Shown in pieces: positions 16,815-25,093 of a stretch of DNA of 64,000 nucleotides. Position 1 is the stretch's first letter; each line of letters starts with the position of its first letter. The translations under genes and the position numbers were made by a program. Below the pieces are notes generated by a model. The model was given only the letters and a program-made list of their open reading frames with translations. It was not told the origin of the DNA and ran no database searches. Source of the DNA: Bacteroides clarus YIT 12056 (GTDB taxonomy: Bacteria; Bacteroidota; Bacteroidia; Bacteroidales; Bacteroidaceae); the NCBI RefSeq assembly GCF_900129655.1, contig NZ_FQWK01000004.1, positions 124,001 through 188,000 of the forward strand, in the 5' to 3' direction.

Positions 16815-18356
16815 ATGGCAGACTTATTAATAGCAACAAAGGCTTTCTGTAATACATTAAAGGCAGGCTCTTTCACTGGAGATACTACAATGTGTCCTAC
16901 AAGAAGCCAAATTGAATCAGCTGGTTTGTATATAAAAAAAGGTTATACCTATGCAACCGATCAGCTTGTTCCCCAAGATCATATAGAACGTCTTGATTGG
17001 GAATATACTTTCTCTGTAACTCCAACTACAACAACTATATCCGCGGCGGGAGGATCACAGAAATTCACAGTGACCTCGTATAAGAGACAATATAGTTATA
17101 GTAATGCAGGAAATCGTATCTATGTAGAGGGATCACAAACAAATGTAGGGTATACTAGTTCTAATAGTGGATCTGGTACTTGGACCGCCGCGAGTGATAC
17201 TATTAGTTATAGAGCAAATACTGGATCAACACAGCCGAGCGGTACTATTACATGGACTCAATCTGAATCTTTTGGCTCTGATCCTAAGAAAACAGCTACT
17301 GCAACTCATAAACAAAATGCAGATTCTATCAGTTCTTATGATAATCCAACAGTTTCTTTGGCTTACAATTCAAATATTCCTGCATCTGGAAAAACAGCCG
17401 CTAATCCTACTTATTCTTATAATCAGGTTGTTCGTTGGGTATCAGGAAAAACCACAAATGTTACTTCTGGAGGTTCACTGACTTTTACTAAGGCATCTAA
17501 TTCTGGGACGGGCACAACAAATTCTTCTACAGGATCTACTACAGCACCTTCTAAAGGAACAACTGCTTCAAGTCGGACCGTTGTAGCCACTGTAACTTTA
17601 TCAGTAACTTTAAACGGTAAGACTGGTACTTCTGGTAGCGCCAATGTTTATCAGGCTGCTAACTCTTATTCTGATTCTTGGGAGAATTGGACTGTCAACA
17701 TATCGGCCGACCCTGTAAGAATAGGTGCAAGAGGCGGTACATCCTTATTATCGGGAACAGCAGAAAGGAAAGGTATCAGGGAATGGGACTCAGGCAGTAA
17801 GGAAGACATAGACGATTCCGGAACACCTTTTTTCAGTATACCCGCACATAGTAACGGCTGGTCGTTATCGGAAAACATACTGACAGCGGTAGAGAATACA
17901 GGAGAGGAAAGAAGCGTTGTCGTTACCGCATCCCATGAAGAAGGCAGGAATGAAGTGGTGGTGTATCAGGAAGCAGGTGTAATCACATGGGAATATGTCT
18001 TCTCCATAGATACCGATTCCATGTCTGTTCCGGCCATAGGTGGAACGCAAAGGGTCAACGTATCTTCCCTGAAAAAGAAAATCATCAACGGAAAAGATTC
18101 GGGAGAAACGGAAACAGTAGGATTTTCCGTAGGATGGCATTCGGGAGATAACTTCAACTCCATAGACAGAAGCGGAATACCCGAATATGTGATGTTTGAT
18201 GTCGGTAGGAATACTGGGAATGAGAGAACGGAATACGATATGTTTACCCAGGAAGAATCCGGAAGCACTATCCTTTTCACATGCAGCCAGGAAAGAGGAT
18301 TGACAGGATTTATCGTCTGTGGAAGAAACGGTTATATTGAAAGGATAGAAATCTGA
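16815..18356 (+). CDS. Multi-domain BACON/Ig-like fibre or adhesin-like protein
   Basis: A 513-residue protein without a signal peptide. The N-terminal ~55 residues (MADLLIATKAFCNTLKAGSF...) look like an attachment domain. About four repeated beta-sandwich units follow, each marked by a segment such as ISAAGGSQKFTVTS or VPAIGGTQRVNVSS, the BACON/Ig pattern. BACON-containing fibres occur in Bacteroides phages and surface proteins, where they bind mucin or glycans. The codon style changes near 17690: the first part is T-rich and repetitive, the last two units are A/G-rich, suggesting a mosaic gene. A second, broken version of the C-terminal half lies at 19662-20491. Phage-like fibre versus cell-surface adhesin cannot be decided. 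Confidence 0.72.
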   Translation: MADLLIATKAFCNTLKAGSFTGDTTMCPTRSQIESAGLYIKKGYTYATDQLVPQDHIERLDWEYTFSVTPTTTTISAAGGSQKFTVTSYKRQYSYSNAGNRIYVEGSQTNVGYTSSNSGSGTWTAASDTISYRANTGSTQPSGTITWTQSESFGSDPKKTATATHKQNADSISSYDNPTVSLAYNSNIPASGKTAANPTYSYNQVVRWVSGKTTNVTSGGSLTFTKASNSGTGTTNSSTGSTTAPSKGTTASSRTVVATVTLSVTLNGKTGTSGSANVYQAANSYSDSWENWTVNISADPVRIGARGGTSLLSGTAERKGIREWDSGSKEDIDDSGTPFFSIPAHSNGWSLSENILTAVENTGEERSVVVTASHEEGRNEVVVYQEAGVITWEYVFSIDTDSMSVPAIGGTQRVNVSSLKKKIINGKDSGETETVGFSVGWHSGDNFNSIDRSGIPEYVMFDVGRNTGNERTEYDMFTQEESGSTILFTCSQERGLTGFIVCGRNGYIERIEI

Positions 18357-18443
18357 TTTTACTTATTTTAACTTGTAGCTTATAGTAAATAATATTATGA
18401 TTAGTATTTTTACATCAAAAATGTAGAAATTAAAAGTAAAATC

Positions 18444-19451
18444 ATGAAAATCAGATTATTTTTTATGGCATTGTGTCTTTGTGTGTTTGCATCCTGTGAG
18501 AAGGATGAACCTGTTATTTCGGATGAACCTGTTGTTCCACCTACGGAACAGCCTGAGGAGCCTGAAACTCCTGTTGAACCGGAAGAGCCACAAGAGCCAA
18601 TATCGACAGATGGGATAATTAACTGGAATAATGAATTTATAATTGTAGGAGATAATAATATGGCAAATATAGGAAGTGGGACATGGAATTGTATCACATA
18701 TGGTAATGGAAAATATGTAGCAGTTGGAAGTGATGGAGATACCGCTTACTCAACTGACGGAGTCAATTGGAATAAAGGAAATATTGGTAACTTGAAAATA
18801 TACAGATTAAATAGTGTTGCTTATGGAAATGGAAAATTTGTAGCGGTTGGAGAAACTAGAAATTTTACATCGGATGCGGCGAAGAGGATATATAGTACCG
18901 ATGGAATAAATTGGAATAAGTCAGAAGAGTCTTATCCATATAATGACAGTCATTATAATGTAGCTTATGGGAATGGAAAGTTTGTCACAAGTATATATGC
19001 AGACGGAGACGTTCTGACTTCCTCTGATGGGATTACGTGGAGATATTCTGATAATGGTATTTCAGCAGGGACTCCACCCATAGCTTTTTTAAATGGAGAA
19101 TTTATATCACTGTCTCATAATAGTACATATACATCAACTGATGGCAACTCTTGGAGCAAGAAATCAAATAATCTTGATTTCTTTGCAAAAAGTGTTTGTT
19201 ACGGAAATGGGAAGTATGTTGCAGTTGGTAGTTATGATGATTATAAAGCAATCGCTTATTCCACTGATGCAATAAATTGGACTATAGGATGGAAGTTGCA
19301 GAAGGAACTTTATAGTGTCACCTATGGCAATGGGAAATTTGCAGCAATAGGTGAAGCAGGAACCACTTATATATCTGTAGACGGAGCCAATTGGTCTAAA
19401 GTAGATATTGGAATATCCGGAACGCTTTATGGGATTATTTCTGTTCAATAA
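18444..19451 (+). CDS. Surface lipoprotein with beta-propeller-like repeats
   Basis: A 335-residue lipoprotein. The signal peptide ends at the lipobox VFASC (Cys19), followed by EKDE, acidic and lysine-bearing as in surface-export signals of Bacteroidota lipoproteins. A proline/glutamate-rich linker (about residues 25-52) leads to about seven repeats built around YGNGKxVAVG and STDGxxW. Such repeats form sialidase/BNR-like beta-propellers that bind or recognise ligands; no catalytic residues are evident. It follows the fibre gene by 87 bases and ends at a strong terminator, so the two may work together at the surface. Confidence 0.8.
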   Translation: MKIRLFFMALCLCVFASCEKDEPVISDEPVVPPTEQPEEPETPVEPEEPQEPISTDGIINWNNEFIIVGDNNMANIGSGTWNCITYGNGKYVAVGSDGDTAYSTDGVNWNKGNIGNLKIYRLNSVAYGNGKFVAVGETRNFTSDAAKRIYSTDGINWNKSEESYPYNDSHYNVAYGNGKFVTSIYADGDVLTSSDGITWRYSDNGISAGTPPIAFLNGEFISLSHNSTYTSTDGNSWSKKSNNLDFFAKSVCYGNGKYVAVGSYDDYKAIAYSTDAINWTIGWKLQKELYSVTYGNGKFAAIGEAGTTYISVDGANWSKVDIGISGTLYGIISVQ

Positions 19452-19483
19452 TCTCTCAGCACTCTATTAAACCTCTTTAAATC

Positions 19484-19510
19484 AGCCGGACTAAGTTCCG
19501 GCTTTTTTTA
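19484..19510 (+). terminator. Terminator after the lipoprotein gene
   Basis: AGCCGGA (19484-19490) and TCCGGCT (19497-19503) form a perfect stem with a 6-base loop, followed by seven T. Confidence 0.85.
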
Positions 19511-19661
19511 TTGTTTCTTTATCGAACAGGAAAATGTCTAAGGATGATGAACAATAAATGGATGATGGTATCGGATATACAAAAACTACTATGGATGTAT
19601 CATGAAAGCAGCGTACAGTATATAACAGCCTGCTAACATAATTCACAAATAAAAGAACTAA

Positions 19662-20491
19662 GCAGTTCATTGGGTATCTGGAAAAACAACAACGTTAACA
19701 TCCGGCGGAACTCCATCATTTAACAGAACCTCGGGAACAGCAACAGTAAATTCTTCAAGTGGTTTAGCAGCACAAGGTTCAAAGGGTACTACACCATCTA
19801 ATCAAACTACTGTAGCTGTTGTTTCATTAACTATTACGATGAATGGTAAATCTAGTTCAGCATCTAGCGCTAATGTTAGTCAAGCAGAAAACTCTTATTC
19901 AGATGCATGGAATACTTGGGTTGTAACATGTACTCCTAATCCTACAACAATCAGTGCGGCTGGTGGTACTTCAACACTATCAGGTACAGCACGTAGAACT
20001 GGTACTAGAACTTGGAGCTCGGGGAGTACACAGCCTTTAGATTCAGGGAATCAGAACGTAACAAGTTTCTCTATAGTATCCCCTGTTTCCGGTTTCTCAA
20101 TTTCTGGGGCTGTTGTTACTGCTACATCTAATTCTGGAAGTTCTAGGAGTGTTCAAGTGAGAGGTACATACAGCAGTGTAAATTCTCCTGAAGCCACAAT
20201 TACTCAATCAGCTGCAACAGAAAGTACTTATTATGAATATAGTATCAGTCTTAGTCCTACATCAGCATCTTTCAGCGCTACAGGTGAAAGTAAAAGTTTT
20301 ACAGTTACATCTCAACGTAAACTTGTTACCGGAAATTCAGTATTTGGTATCACTTATGGAAACTGGGGAGATACCAGTTGGGAAATCTCTTCAACCAACT
20401 TGGGAATGATAATTGGTCAACTATTAACTATACATCAAGTACAAACTCAGTCTCTTCTCCGGTCTTGATACCTTCTTATCGATTTCGATGA
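19662..20491 (+). pseudogene. Displaced second version of the fibre protein C-terminal half
   Basis: From codon 19665 the frame reads VHWVSGKTT, matching RWVSGKTT at 17433 in the fibre gene, and continues through homologous Ig/BACON units (ISAAGGTSTLSGTARRTG, FSATGESKSFTVTS). There is an in-frame stop just upstream (19659-19661) and no proper start. At about 20406 one A appears to be missing: restoring it continues the protein as NDNWSTINYTSS to a stop at 20491. Composition matches the first half of the intact gene rather than its second half. It is a remnant or silent cassette, not an expressed gene. Confidence 0.78.
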
Positions 20492-20893
20492 AAGGCGAAC
20501 AGCTGAAGCATGTGGGGGAAGGAACACAGACGAAAACTCACGATTAAAAAGGCAGGGTTTCAAGTGCTGAAAAGCCCTATGGACAGGATGAGATTAGTTC
20601 TTTTAATTGCCCGAAAGCCCATTGCTGAATAGTTCAAGGAAGAATTCGAGAAGTTAAGGCAGAACATACGCCGACCTATACAACCGCAAAGGAAAAGTAG
20701 AGGAATGAAATTGTAATCGACTTATTGCGCTGAAAAACAAAAAGCACCGTTCATGATGTCTTATGAATGACACTTTTTGTGTATATTTGTAAATAATAGT
20801 ACATTGGGAACTATGCCGAGTGCGTGACGAGCAAAAAACTTTCGGAAAAATACACGTGAATACAGAACTATAACAATTTTAATTATTGATGTA
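20492..20893. other. Degraded non-coding stretch
   Basis: No intact gene. A short in-frame piece (FKEEFEKLRQNIRRPIQPQ, about 20628-20700) looks like the C-terminal end of a lost protein. A hairpin with A5/T5 flanks near 20738-20780 could terminate it. Probable debris from earlier insertions. Confidence 0.45.
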
Positions 20894-21253
20894 ATGAAAA
20901 AAGTAAAAATAACCGTATTAAGGAAAACTATTATTGAAGATTTGGCAAAGGAATATGGAATAGAGGGGTTGACAAAATGTCCTATGTTGAAAGAAAGTCA
21001 GGTATTTTATGCCGATTATGCAAAGCCAAAAGGTTTTTGTGATGAAGCATGGAAGGCAATTTATCAGTATGTATTTGCTTTGGCTCATGGTGCTTCAAAG
21101 GAAACTTTCTATTTTGGAGACTGGATAAAGAAACCGGGTGTAGCTATATGCAGCTGTAATGATGGTTTGCGACCCGTAATCTTTAAGTTGGAGGCTACAG
21201 ATGAAGAATCCTCCTTAAATTATACACCTATAAAAGAGAACAATCAAGAATAA
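20894..21253 (+). CDS. TIGR04076-family small protein
   Basis: A 119-residue protein with features of the TIGR04076 family: a KKVKITVLRKTIIEDLAKEYG start, a CPMLKESQVFYA segment, GFCDEAWKAIYQYVFALAHGA in the middle and CNDGLRPVIFKLEAT near the end. The conserved cysteines suggest metal or redox chemistry, but the function is unknown. It is a single gene among degraded sequences in the island, probably cargo. Confidence 0.78.
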   Translation: MKKVKITVLRKTIIEDLAKEYGIEGLTKCPMLKESQVFYADYAKPKGFCDEAWKAIYQYVFALAHGASKETFYFGDWIKKPGVAICSCNDGLRPVIFKLEATDEESSLNYTPIKENNQE

Positions 21254-21318
21254 AGAAAGCCTCCGGCGGGGTTTTCGCTGGGGGATTCTGACCTTTGCAC
21301 ATCATAATCGAATTATCC

Positions 21319-21948
21319 ATGAAAAAAATTATTCTATTGAGCCTCTTATATTTCCCGCTAAGTGGATTTGTGCAAAAAAACTATTTTTCCATAACGGGAA
21401 GAGCATTTGTAGAAGAATATATAGTTCCTAATCAAACAACAAAATCCCAATAGAGTGCTGGTACTTATATTCAAATTAAAGAAATGCCTGAACGTGGTTG
21501 GCTGACAGATACAGAAGGGTACTTCAAAATAGATAGCCTACGAGAGGGGAAATATCATCTAACATTCTCTTGTATTGGCCTTGAACGTGTAGATACCTTA
21601 ATTCTCATTAATGATAACATAGATTTAAAGGTTATATTGTCAGACCTTAGCATTCAGATACCACAATTAAGCCTAATCCTTTCAAAAGAAGAAGAAAGCA
21701 ATGTTCTGAAAGACAATTTTTGGGATAAATACGGACTTAAAGCATCATGGTACACAAAAGAAAGTTTACAAGATAAATCACAGCGAATAACAATCTTAGA
21801 TTATTTCCACAAAGTCAAAAGAAATCAAATAATTTTCGACTATCTTGATAAGAAATACGGATATAGCTGGAGATTTGAAGCACCAAAGGGAATAATAGGA
21901 TTAAACGAGAGGTTAGACACTTGTGAAATTTTTACAAATTGCAACTAA
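21319..21948 (+). pseudogene. Secreted carboxypeptidase-regulatory-like protein interrupted by amber stop
   Basis: ATG at 21319 opens MKKIILLSLLYFPLSG, a signal peptide, then YFSITGRAFVEEY, as expected for a CarboxypepD_reg-like beta domain. TAG at 21451-21453 breaks the frame. Beyond it the same frame continues for ~165 codons: TDTEGYFKIDSLREGKYHLTFSCIGLERVDTL is the rest of that domain. The downstream part (from ATG 21484) lacks a signal peptide. Likely a pseudogene with one nonsense mutation; readthrough is less likely. Confidence 0.7.
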
Positions 21949-22102
21949 CATCACCGGTTAAAAATAAGTTTAATAATCCACTTCTAGCCTTGTTGTTCAC
22001 TTCCAATTTTTAAAAGTGGTAATTATAAAACGGCGAATCAAAGCATTCAGTTATATTTGATTTTCTGTTTCCGGATTAAATTATGATTCAGTAGTTATTT
22101 GT

Positions 22103-22273
22103 TTCTTCCCGTCCTCAAGAGAGAGAAGGGGGGAAAGGGGAAAGCGGAACCTCTAAAACCTATTTTTTTACTGATTTTTGAATGGATAAAATTGAGAAAG
22201 TTATAAAAAACAGCCTTTTTCACCCTCTTTTCCCCCATTTCCCCTCCTTTCCCCTTTGAGGTAGGGAAAGAAA
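22103..22273 (-). repeat. Long inverted repeat, right copy (pairs with 9785-9957)
   Basis: Reverse complement of the block at 9785-9957, about 93% identical over 171 bp including its G/C-run tracts. The two copies enclose about 12.1 kb with the primase, helicase 2, Lamassu, methylase and fibre genes. Confidence 0.9.
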
Positions 22274-22492
22274 TAAAATCCAATCACAGAACCAATCATC
22301 CAAACTATAATCTCTTTGTCTTTTAGGGATAAGAAAAATACTCCCCCATATTTCCTATTATAATCAACCGGAAACAACAATCAGCCGCCAACAAAAAGAA
22401 GATTGGATGATACCTTACTATTCCACCAACAACATCATAAATAGCAGTCAACGGCCGGAATGATAAAAGTTCTCCAGTCATTTTGTCTTATC

Positions 22493-22579
22493 CCACCATT
22501 TGCAGATCGGATGAGATGATTGTCGGCAAAAAAATATAAAACTATGCCGATATTATTCATCCGGTTAAGAATATGGTGG
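22493..22579. repeat. Long imperfect hairpin beside the serine recombinase
   Basis: Arms 22493-22527 and 22546-22579 share CCACCAT, CGGATGA and CGGC blocks in inverted order around an 18-base AT-rich loop. There is no T-tract, so it is not an ordinary terminator. Candidate recombination, origin or transfer structure. Confidence 0.6.
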
Positions 22580-22700
22580 ATGACAGATAGAAAAACACTT
22601 AACCTGATTATATTCTCTTCTGCTACCATCATCTCCGACCAACCCCGAAGAAAGAAAAAAGAGAAACCAAGTATTACCTCAGTTTCCCTTCTTAATTTGA

Positions 22701-22934
22701 TTATAACAGATTGGGTTCTGTCTCTTCTCCGTTCTGATAGCAATAGATGTCTAAATTTTCAGTAGTCATCCACTGGCAATTATTTAGTTTGAATCCATAT
22801 TTTCCCTCGATTGTAGATAAGAAGGATTCAAAGGCCTCGTAATTCTCCGATTCCCTTAATTCTTCATCTGTCAGCCTTATGATATTCAGACAGCCGACAC
22901 AAAAATCCAAAATCAATACATACCTTGGTTCCAT
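22701..22934 (-). CDS. Hypothetical protein, 77 residues, in recombinase operon
   Basis: A small acidic protein (MEPRYVLILDFCVGCLNIIRLTDEELRESE...). The start lies 4 bases after the recombinase stop on the same strand, so it is translated from that transcript. No family is recognised; the central part looks like a short alpha/beta unit (FESFLSTIEGKYGFKLNNCQW). Position suggests an accessory to the recombinase, but this is unproven. Confidence 0.65.
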   Translation of the reverse strand: MEPRYVLILDFCVGCLNIIRLTDEELRESENYEAFESFLSTIEGKYGFKLNNCQWMTTENLDIYCYQNGEETEPNLL

Positions 22935-22938
22935 AAAT

Positions 22939-23622
22939 TCAATCCTCTTTTAAGTTATACCTTTTCAATAATATACTCACCTGCGAAGCTCTGAATTCCT
23001 TCCCCATAGCTGTAACAAATCCTTCACTATTCAGGATTCTAGCCATTTCAGACAAACTTCTATCTTCTCTTACTAAGTTTTTCAACAATGCTATGGCTCT
23101 CTTGTTATTGGGGTTATCAAGAGCTTTCTGATGATTGGTCTTGTTACTGTTCTCTACTGCTTGATTCAATTTATTCAATAGGTTCTCAGATTTCCCCAGC
23201 TTATATCCCCTTGATTTCTTGGCTTTCAGGGATTGTTTCGTTCTTTGGCTGATCAATCCCGCCTCATATTCCGCTATACTGCTGATGATATGTAGTACAA
23301 GTTTATTGGCCTCAGGAAAATCACAAAATACTATCTCGACATCGCTCTCCAACAATTTACTGGTGAAAGCGACATTTCTACTTAATCTATCCAGTTTTGC
23401 TACAATCAGGACAGAATTTGTTTTCCTGCATAATTCCAAAGCTTCAGTAAGTTTAGGTCTGTTGGATTTTCTTCCGCTTTCCGTTTCAATATATTCAGCA
23501 ATCGTTTTTCTATCCTTCAGGTAATTCTGTATAATTTCTCTTTGTGCCTCTACGCCTAATCCTGATACTTCCTGTTTCACTGTGGATTGTCGTAAGTAAG
23601 CTACATAATTTTTCTGTTTCAT
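22939..23622 (-). CDS. Serine recombinase (resolvase/invertase family)
   Basis: A 227-residue small serine recombinase. The catalytic serine is S13 in VAYLRQST, followed by the GLGVEAQ segment and the LIVAKLDRLSRN arginine motif at about residues 76-87. The C-terminal ~50 residues (SLSEMARILNSEGFVTAMGKEFRASQVSILLKR) form a helix-turn-helix. I chose MKQKNYVAY as start. Such enzymes resolve multimers or invert DNA segments. The neighbouring hairpin and the long inverted repeat are possible substrates. Confidence 0.9.
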   Translation of the reverse strand: MKQKNYVAYLRQSTVKQEVSGLGVEAQREIIQNYLKDRKTIAEYIETESGRKSNRPKLTEALELCRKTNSVLIVAKLDRLSRNVAFTSKLLESDVEIVFCDFPEANKLVLHIISSIAEYEAGLISQRTKQSLKAKKSRGYKLGKSENLLNKLNQAVENSNKTNHQKALDNPNNKRAIALLKNLVREDRSLSEMARILNSEGFVTAMGKEFRASQVSILLKRYNLKED

Positions 23623-23690
23623 AATTAACACTTATTTAACGTCCTTCTCGGTTACTGAATGTCCGTTCAATAACCTTTAAGCTGATTTAT

Positions 23691-23749
23691 AAAAAAGGCT
23701 TTCCATGAGATTTCGAGTTCTTATAAATTCTACTCTCCCACAGAAAGCC
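23691..23749 (-). terminator. Long-loop terminator ahead of the recombinase gene
   Basis: Read on the minus strand, GGCTTTC pairs with GAAAGCC across a ~40-base loop containing a small inner hairpin, then a run of six T. It ends the transcript of the 23791 gene. Confidence 0.65.
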
Positions 23750-23790
23750 CGTTATCATATTTCCCGATTTTTCAGAGAATCGCCGATACC

Positions 23791-24135
23791 TTATATATTA
23801 TATGTATCAGAAACCCTCTTCTCATAGTCATTGGTTTTCTCCACAAGTTCATCTACCACAGAAACAAGCATGTCAAAGTAGATGCCCTCTCTCTTATCCC
23901 TGATTTCTCCATCTTCAGCAATCAGACAGACTTCAAACAGGTCAGCACCCTCATTCAAAACTATCTGAACTTTTCCGGTATGTTTGAATCCGTTGACTCT
24001 GAATTCAAGACCATACTTTATCACTTTTACTGTTTCAATCTCAACTCCCCAAGACATTAGAATCGGGAGATTGGATTTCAGGATTGACCAGATATACTTG
24101 GCCAGTTCCAAATCGTAGTTCTTATCTCTTTCCAT
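23791..24135 (-). CDS. Hypothetical protein, 114 residues
   Basis: A soluble alpha/beta protein (MERDKNYDLELAKYIWSILKSNL...) with KVQIVLNEGADLFEVCLI as probable strands. It overlaps the end of the upstream peptidase-like gene by 14 bases, indicating coupled translation. Not recognised. Followed by a hairpin terminator. Confidence 0.65.
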   Translation of the reverse strand: MERDKNYDLELAKYIWSILKSNLPILMSWGVEIETVKVIKYGLEFRVNGFKHTGKVQIVLNEGADLFEVCLIAEDGEIRDKREGIYFDMLVSVVDELVEKTNDYEKRVSDTYNI

Positions 24136-25093
24136 AATCCAAAGTTTTTAAGTTCCTATCTTCTTCATCCTCAACCCAGAACATCCGATAATCTTCATAT
24201 ATCTTTCTGTAATCCTCCAATCCGAAATGTGGGAAATTGGTGGAATACATGTCATAAAGATCTTCGGGAGTTAAAGTCGGGTCATTGTTCAGCATATCGT
24301 AAACCTCATCCTCGAACTCATAGGGACTGAAATATGAATCACTTTGTGTATGGGGATAAGTGTCTGTACAGTCCTCTATGATATGTTCTATAAATCTCAG
24401 ACACTTCATCAGGTCTTTCTTCACTGTAATCTCCTCATCGGTGTGGGCATTGTAATAACCACATGATACGTTGATACAAGACACTTCCAATCCTTTCTCT
24501 TTCAAGGCTAGAACATCAGTCATCAATCCGTTCTCTTCCATGTAACCCCATTTCTCAGGTTCTATCGCTTCAATGAACCTTTCTGAACACAACTCGGAAT
24601 AACCTATGTTTGTAATCAGATCCGAATCACCCTTTCTGTCAGGCTGGATAACGAACCTTACATCATCGAAGAAAGACATCACCGCCTCAGAACTTCCCTT
24701 GCAGCCAGTCTCTTCCTCTCTGAAAAACACGACTTTAACAGCATCATATTTCTTTAGGCATTCAAGGCAGATGAACACTCCATTTTTATCATCGGCTCCC
24801 AAATTCTCAAACCTCCTGTTCTTTGGCGAATAACCGAATATGATTTCCCTTGTCTCCACTGCCTTAAAATCCTTTGAATGCTTGCAGTGTGAAACCTGGT
24901 CGATATGGCTCACCAGGCAAGGATAAATTTCCGAATTTCCTTTTACTATATATAAGTTTCCGAATTTATCCTTTGACACGGATATGTTTCCGGGAAGCTG
25001 TCTTATATAGGAACAGAGGAACTTCACCATCTTCTGTTCCTTTCCACTAGGGCTGTAGATACTATACAGCCTCTTCAATAATTGTATATTCAT
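24122..25093 (-). CDS. M20/M42-type metallopeptidase-like protein
   Basis: A 323-residue protein with the metal ligands of co-catalytic zinc peptidases in order: SHIDQVSH (about residue 59), GADDKNG (about 98), REEETGCKG (about 125), a QPDRKGDSD aspartate and NAHTDEE (about 216). The spacing fits M20/M42 aminopeptidase or deacylase chemistry. The C-terminal ~85 residues (after FIEHII) are extra and acidic. The start overlaps the 537-residue gene upstream by 32 bases. Its presence in a mobile island is unusual; a role in processing peptides or conjugates is open. Confidence 0.75.
   Translation of the reverse strand: MNIQLLKRLYSIYSPSGKEQKMVKFLCSYIRQLPGNISVSKDKFGNLYIVKGNSEIYPCLVSHIDQVSHCKHSKDFKAVETREIIFGYSPKNRRFENLGADDKNGVFICLECLKKYDAVKVVFFREEETGCKGSSEAVMSFFDDVRFVIQPDRKGDSDLITNIGYSELCSERFIEAIEPEKWGYMEENGLMTDVLALKEKGLEVSCINVSCGYYNAHTDEEITVKKDLMKCLRFIEHIIEDCTDTYPHTQSDSYFSPYEFEDEVYDMLNNDPTLTPEDLYDMYSTNFPHFGLEDYRKIYEDYRMFWVEDEEDRNLKTLDYGKR

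Larger units (their letters stand above)
21949..22700. other. Non-coding region with inverted repeat and long hairpin
   Basis: No gene is supported. It carries the right copy of the long inverted repeat (22103-22273) and a 35-bp imperfect hairpin (22493-22579). With the serine recombinase downstream, it looks like a control, origin or recombination region of the island. Confidence 0.6.

Noticed and set aside
16815-20491. Complete prophage tail module
   Set aside because: Only one fibre-like gene is present; no tape measure, baseplate, terminase or capsid genes surround it.
22520-22765. 81-codon + strand frame over the long hairpin
   Set aside because: It runs across the hairpin and antisense to a better-supported small gene, with no recognisable features.
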